From Lentisphaeria bacterium (lineage in GTDB: Bacteria; Verrucomicrobiota; Lentisphaeria; Oligosphaerales; JAFGRS01), in assembly GCA_016935045.1 (NCBI GenBank), contig JAFGRS010000603.1:1-6884 (forward strand): DNA of 6,884 nt, read 5' to 3'. Made by a program: the position numbers and the translations under genes. Below the pieces are notes generated by a model. The model had not been told where the DNA came from. It was given only the letters and a program-made list of their open reading frames with translations, and made no database searches. Of the stretch, positions 4,701 through 6,884 are shown piece after piece (position 1 is the first letter of the stretch; the number at the start of each line of letters is the position of its first letter).

Positions 4701-6884
4701 GGAATCGGGCTGGTTGTCCACCCAGGTCCAGGCTTCGAGGGGGGTGTCCGGGTCCCCCTCCCACTGGGCCGCCACCGTCGGCCCGCCGGGGTTGGTGATG
4801 CGGAGGTTGTCGAGGCGGTAGACGGCCCCCGCGGGATTGCCTCCCAGGCCGGCATTGAGGTAGCCCTCATGCAGCATCCCGACCATGCAGAACACCGTCC
4901 GATACGTTCCGCGACGGGGCAGGCGTTGGCGCGCCAGGGCAGCCAGATCGAGCACGACATGGTGCCACTGGCCGTCGGCCGGAACACGGCTGTCGCTGCT
5001 GAGGAGGGTCATGTTGGGGCCCTCCTGATCGGGGCCGGTCAGGACCGCGAAGAGCCGTTCCGCGGGTCGGTCGGAGAAGGCCAGGTAGAGATTGACGAGG
5101 ACCCCCGGCTGGGCGCTGAAGTCCATTTCGAGCCGGCATTCCCGCCCGAGGTCGAGTCCCCGGGCCGGCAGGAGGATGCCGAAGTCGCCGCCGGGATAGA
5201 GGTTTTCGAGGCGCAGGGCGTTGCCGCCGTCGGCCCCCTCGGCGACGCTGATCTCGGCGCTCTGGTCGCCGCCCCAGGGGAGGATGCCGTGTTCGCCCGG
5301 GGTTTCGAAGTCGAGGTCACAGCCCGGGTGGCTGGGGCAGGAGAGCCGAAAAGGGGGGGGGAGTCGACCTCCCGGCGACTGTGCCAACGTGGCTTCGGCG
5401 GGCTCCGCGGGGCTGACCTCGACGATCTTCTGACAGGTTCTGTAGCCGATTTTCACGCGGGCGATGACGATGCTGTTGTGCTGCGTCCAGAGTGCGATCC
5501 GGCGGGCGGCGAGGGGATCCGGATCGGTTACCGAGAAGACGGGTACGTTGTCGAACCAGACGTCGTAACGGCTCCCCGTCCTGCGGATCTTCACGGCGTA
5601 CCAGGCCCCGTGCACCGGGCGGCCGCCGGGGTCCCACTCCACCTCGACGGCACGGGTGCGGGGTCTGCGTTCCCGTCCTCGCGGGATCAGCTCCATGTCG
5701 GTTTCCTGCACCAGGGAGTCGCGCCGCAGGAAGCGGGTCCAACGCTCGGTCCACATGGGGTCCCAGGCGGCGACCAGGATGTTGTAGCCGCCGAAGAGGT
5801 CCCACGGCCGCGTGCTCAGGGCGACGTTGATGTCGCCCACGCGCGGGTAGTACATCTGTGCCGCGCCCTCCATCATGTCTCCCTGCCGCATGCGCATGCC
5901 CGCGTAGTACTCGATGGTGTAGTCCCCGTCGAAGGCATACTTGCTCCACAGGGAGGCAACCCCCTTGCTCTGCCCGTTCATGTGGGACCAGCGCGGGTCA
6001 CAGGCAAAGCGATTGGTCACCTCCCAGTCGCCGACCGTGACCCAGTCGACCGCGACCCGATCGAAAAGGTCGTCCTTGATCCGGCCCCTCTCGACACCCA
6101 CATGAATGAAATCGATGGGGGCGGGAACCCGCAGCGCCAGGGCGCGCCCGGCCAGGGGCTCCGGATCGTGGAAGCTGAACACCTCCTTGCCGTCCATGAG
6201 ACCCCACACCACGCTGCCGTCCCGGTGGAGTTCCAGGGTCCCGTCGCACACCGTGTCCGGGGTCCTGGGCAGGGCGCCGATCTTCTCGTCGATGATCTGC
6301 TGCCCCGGGAGGATGGTGCGTTCGACCGGCGTGAAACTGCCCCGGGCGAGGGTCGCCTGATGCCGCGACAGGATGACCGAGCCCCGGGACCGGTCCGGCG
6401 CGATGCGCACCTCGACGCAGTAGCTGCGCTGGGGCAGCATGTCGTCGTGTCCGAAGAAGACGGCGAACCCATCCTGAACGGGGAGGGTGATACGGAACGG
6501 GCCATAGAAATCGCCCGTGTGACGGAAGAACTGTGGGAAGGCGTCGGGGGCCGCGTCCTCTGCGGCCTGCAGGCGCAGCCAGGCGTAGCGGGGCGACGCC
6601 CAGCCCTGCATATAGGGGTCGTCGGCGAAGCGTTCGATGTTGACGGGCTGCTCCCAGTCGCGCACGGGTTCGGCGAAGAGGCGGGTCTCGGAGAAGGCCG
6701 TTGCGGATCGTCCCGAGCAGACCAGGGCGACGGCCCCGGCCAGGGACCTCGGGGGTTCCAGGCGCAGGTACGTTTCGCCGTCTACGCGGACCGTCAGTCG
6801 CTCGCCGCGGCCGTCGACTTCGAGGCGCAGCGGTCGACCGACCGGAACCGGGCACGGGCTGCGCATGACCTCGCGTGCCTTTCC
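1731..6884 (-). CDS. Giant multidomain beta-sandwich protein, probably secreted (5' partial)
   Basis: The frame is open through the right edge (six sense codons precede the first visible ATG at 6866), so at least 1717 residues are seen and the true start is outside. Residues here are counted from that ATG. The ATG is an unlikely start: it has no well-placed ribosome binding site or signal peptide, and it falls inside a domain. Order: about 1-73, 74-277 and 278-478, three concanavalin-A-like (LamG/DUF1080-style) copies; 479-511, Pro-rich linker; 512-692, beta sandwich 1; 693-765, FN3-like 1; 768-864, Ig-like (Big/SbsA type) 1; 893-1070, beta sandwich 2; 1071-1150, FN3-like 2; 1154-1260, Ig-like 2; 1267-1445, beta sandwich 3; 1446-1523, FN3-like 3; 1524-1711, beta sandwich 4 with a Pro/Thr/Arg-rich insert. 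No catalytic motif, transmembrane segment, LPXTG signal or obvious C-terminal sorting domain is visible. Such architecture is typical of exported carbohydrate-binding or adhesive proteins; the ligand is unknown. I do not recognise a named family for the whole protein. Confidence 0.88.
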   Translation of the reverse strand, partial: GKAREVMRSPCPVPVGRPLRLEVDGRGERLTVRVDGETYLRLEPPRSLAGAVALVCSGRSATAFSETRLFAEPVRDWEQPVNIERFADDPYMQGWASPRYAWLRLQAAEDAAPDAFPQFFRHTGDFYGPFRITLPVQDGFAVFFGHDDMLPQRSYCVEVRIAPDRSRGSVILSRHQATLARGSFTPVERTILPGQQIIDEKIGALPRTPDTVCDGTLELHRDGSVVWGLMDGKEVFSFHDPEPLAGRALALRVPAPIDFIHVGVERGRIKDDLFDRVAVDWVTVGDWEVTNRFACDPRWSHMNGQSKGVASLWSKYAFDGDYTIEYYAGMRMRQGDMMEGAAQMYYPRVGDINVALSTRPWDLFGGYNILVAAWDPMWTERWTRFLRRDSLVQETDMELIPRGRERRPRTRAVEVEWDPGGRPVHGAWYAVKIRRTGSRYDVWFDNVPVFSVTDPDPLAARRIALWTQHNSIVIARVKIGYRTCQKIVEVSPAEPAEATLAQSPGGRLPPPFRLSCPSHPGCDLDFETPGEHGILPWGGDQSAEISVAEGADGGNALRLENLYPGGDFGILLPARGLDLGRECRLEMDFSAQPGVLVNLYLAFSDRPAERLFAVLTGPDQEGPNMTLLSSDSRVPADGQWHHVVLDLAALARQRLPRRGTYRTVFCMVGMLHEGYLNAGLGGNPAGAVYRLDNLRITNPGGPTVAAQWEGDPDTPLEAWTWVDNQPDSARPPNALPMNAPCALLEAPGPGDWFLHGACLHEGETFPTPALPLRVGTPLAVAATEPAPGQPWGGDRIDVSFAAATGHPELHHAALTVAGKKVPVDITTASYDAATRTLAVDVRYAGEVIAAGSTVELAIEVADTRNGSPGVAPGGSISEPSVDLVHRWQATMDPTRDRQGPDLRFAGDVLRQADFERGWGQARLLSPPEEVDAALLPRQPDGFALQMRNAVCGSTFSIDFGFPPFPFGKYPLLAFDYRVDAYARCDFMFRLMGQQQILGFTDCDDSTGSTMMGALENIVRDGAWHHAEKDLTALLPRVHFRNVRGMQTVTQVGLGDWVYPSNAPGAVVAVDNVTLVPVIGTTAAPFELAWEAFDISGVDAYSYLWDHLPDTEPDTTPETDQPKAAFAMLPEGDAYFHVRARDGAGNWSRTLHARFLVDNQPPTIAATEPADGGQVAADSILLRFEPSLAALDPSQIALSLNGKPLSLKSSEAVWDADTREFSWDMLSDWSLLRGSIPDGKEMRLEVSGVRDFAGNEMPPLAWGWTVCYAADRKGPPPPRLWGYGHNFDLYDHFGSQAALLWRPYGSRNGEETQIETASLPGVGSCLEVRKVGQGTRFGAYRSTSSLSLKTTPLFSFDYCIMPGTKVNLLLYAEREWRQITMTGSQRYPELGRIEDARDDGTWRTALLDLAEITAGKINDNPEAEVRLVAFGDWGGRNAIGSRFYLDNLAFLGPSCPLPLVRYSAADATGISMYRIAFNQEPKAEPEIEAESRGTSPLLAAADQPGLWYIHVRARDGAGNWGDTLHFPYYCTEPVADRGDNGFEGDGKWRVVPSRRDSQAYLYEAMAGRSNRFLGVQLVMASTAEIEVSRSVSMEMKALPVITADVYVHGSKPIEIAPCVRPTGTQGVLSTGTRVSLEPGQWHRGVRFAFPEDLALPPVPPPQPAPEPTGTRKPRTTRRTTEDQHGIRGLGFVLYPDRRGRDTVLIDHVTVNGRLVAEE
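1734..1740 (-). promoter_or_regulatory. Ribosome binding site of lplA inside the upstream gene
   Basis: On the minus strand GGAGGAG lies 9 nt before the lplA ATG (1724-1722). It is formed by the last two Glu codons, plus one preceding base, of the giant gene just before its TAG. Ribosomes finishing the giant gene would therefore stop on top of the lplA initiation region, which suggests translational coupling. Confidence 0.75.
2328..2342 (-). repeat. Short direct repeat, copy 1 (FN3-like signature)
   Basis: This 15-bp segment is identical to 3447-3461 and encodes GAGNW (1509-1513 from the ATG at 6866), the end of the RARDGAGNW signature of FN3-like copy 3. The similarity continues upstream at protein level over HVRARD with several synonymous base differences. 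Confidence 0.8.
3447..3461 (-). repeat. Short direct repeat, copy 2 (FN3-like signature)
   Basis: Partner of 2328-2342, encoding GAGNW (1136-1140 from the ATG at 6866) of FN3-like copy 2. The two sites are 1119 bp apart in the same frame and could in principle recombine, though 15 bp is short for that. Confidence 0.8.
5353..5361 (-). repeat. Homopolymer tract of nine C (G on plus strand) inside the giant gene
   Basis: Nine consecutive C on the coding strand lie in the codons for LPPP (502-505 from the ATG at 6866), in the linker between the concanavalin-A-like block and the repeat array, directly followed by three T. Gain or loss of one base would truncate the protein after the N-terminal block. 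It is the longest mononucleotide run I noticed in the window. Confidence 0.8.
5433..6884 (-). repeat. Three tandem concanavalin-A-like domain copies in the giant protein
   Basis: Residues counted from the ATG at 6866. Each copy ends with a strand pair around a short turn and then a conserved loop: VRVDGETYLRLEPPRSLAGAV (27-46, in part), LMDGKEVFSFHDPEPLAGRA (223-242) and VWFDNVPVFSVTDPDPLAAR (436-455). Copies 2 and 3 also begin alike: DWEQPVNIERFADDP (70-84) against DWEVTNRFACDPRW (280-293), each followed by a tryptophan/tyrosine-rich strand and a GD-F/Y motif. Copy 3 is the best conserved looking, with HGAWYAVKIRR (419-429) and ALWTQHNSIVIARVKIGY (458-475). Copy 1 is cut by the window edge. 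The fold assignment is by pattern, not by search. Confidence 0.65.

Larger units (their letters stand above)
1734..5333 (-). repeat. Cyclic module array: sandwich, FN3-like, Ig-like
   Basis: Residues counted from the ATG at 6866. The four sandwich copies share the element DGQWHHVVLDL (631-641), DGAWHHAEKDL (1014-1024), DGTWRTALLDL (1392-1402) and PGQWHRGVRF (1631-1640), followed by a closing strand YRLDNLRI (683-690), VAVDNVTL (1061-1068), FYLDNLAF (1436-1443) and VLIDHVTV (1696-1703). The FN3-like copies share a W/Y-rich strand, spaced prolines and a GDWFLHG, GDAYFHVRARD or GLWYIHVRARD strand. The two Ig-like copies share AATEPA (775-780, 1158-1163), a GK turn and YDAATRTLAVD (824-834) against WDADTREFSWD (1207-1217). 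The order repeats twice in full and then ends with FN3-like 3 and sandwich 4. Confidence 0.75.

Noticed and set aside
3931..4764. A 277-codon minus-strand frame
   Set aside because: It overlaps the giant gene on the same strand in another frame and is dominated by R, P and G, a frame-shifted reading of real coding sequence.

Overview
This is a GC-rich bacterial window (roughly two thirds G+C by eye) with three supportable genes: a short one on the plus strand at the left and two adjacent genes on the minus strand that fill the rest. No rRNA, tRNA, CRISPR array, insertion sequence or origin was recognised. The style of the large gene, many weakly conserved concanavalin-A-like, fibronectin-like and Ig-like beta-sandwich modules in one GC-rich reading frame, reminds me of the Planctomycetes/Verrucomicrobia/Lentisphaerae assemblage or similar uncultured lineages. 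That is an impression from protein style and not a demonstrated placement.

Layout. Positions 1-203 hold no convincing gene, only a short GC hairpin and the leader of the first gene. Positions 204-593 (+) encode a 129-residue exported or membrane-anchored protein with two TPR-like helical hairpins. A 45-bp convergent gap follows. Positions 639-1724 (-) encode a complete lipoate-protein ligase of the LplA/LIPT1 type, with its lipoyl-adenylate motif and its catalytic-type lysine intact. Positions 1731-6884 (-) encode the 3' part (at least 1717 residues) of a giant multidomain protein whose N-terminus lies beyond the right edge. The giant gene and the ligase gene are only 6 bp apart, and the ligase ribosome binding site lies inside the last codons of the giant gene, so they are almost certainly co-transcribed and probably translationally coupled.

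The giant protein is built from repeats. Its N-terminal third has three tandem concanavalin-A-like (LamG/DUF1080-style) copies, the first cut by the window edge. Its C-terminal two thirds are a cyclic array: a ligand-binding-like beta sandwich (four copies), an FN3-like domain (three copies, two with an RARDGAGNW signature) and a Big/SbsA-like Ig domain (two copies). I see no catalytic motif. It looks like a secreted or cell-surface adhesive or carbohydrate-binding protein, but the export signal would be outside the window.

The functional link between a cytoplasmic lipoate ligase and a surface-type protein is not evident; their pairing may be an accident of operon packing. Nothing in the window amounts to a demonstrable new system. 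The points most worth checking are the repeat architecture, a 9-bp C tract inside the giant gene that could permit slippage, and the coupled gene pair.
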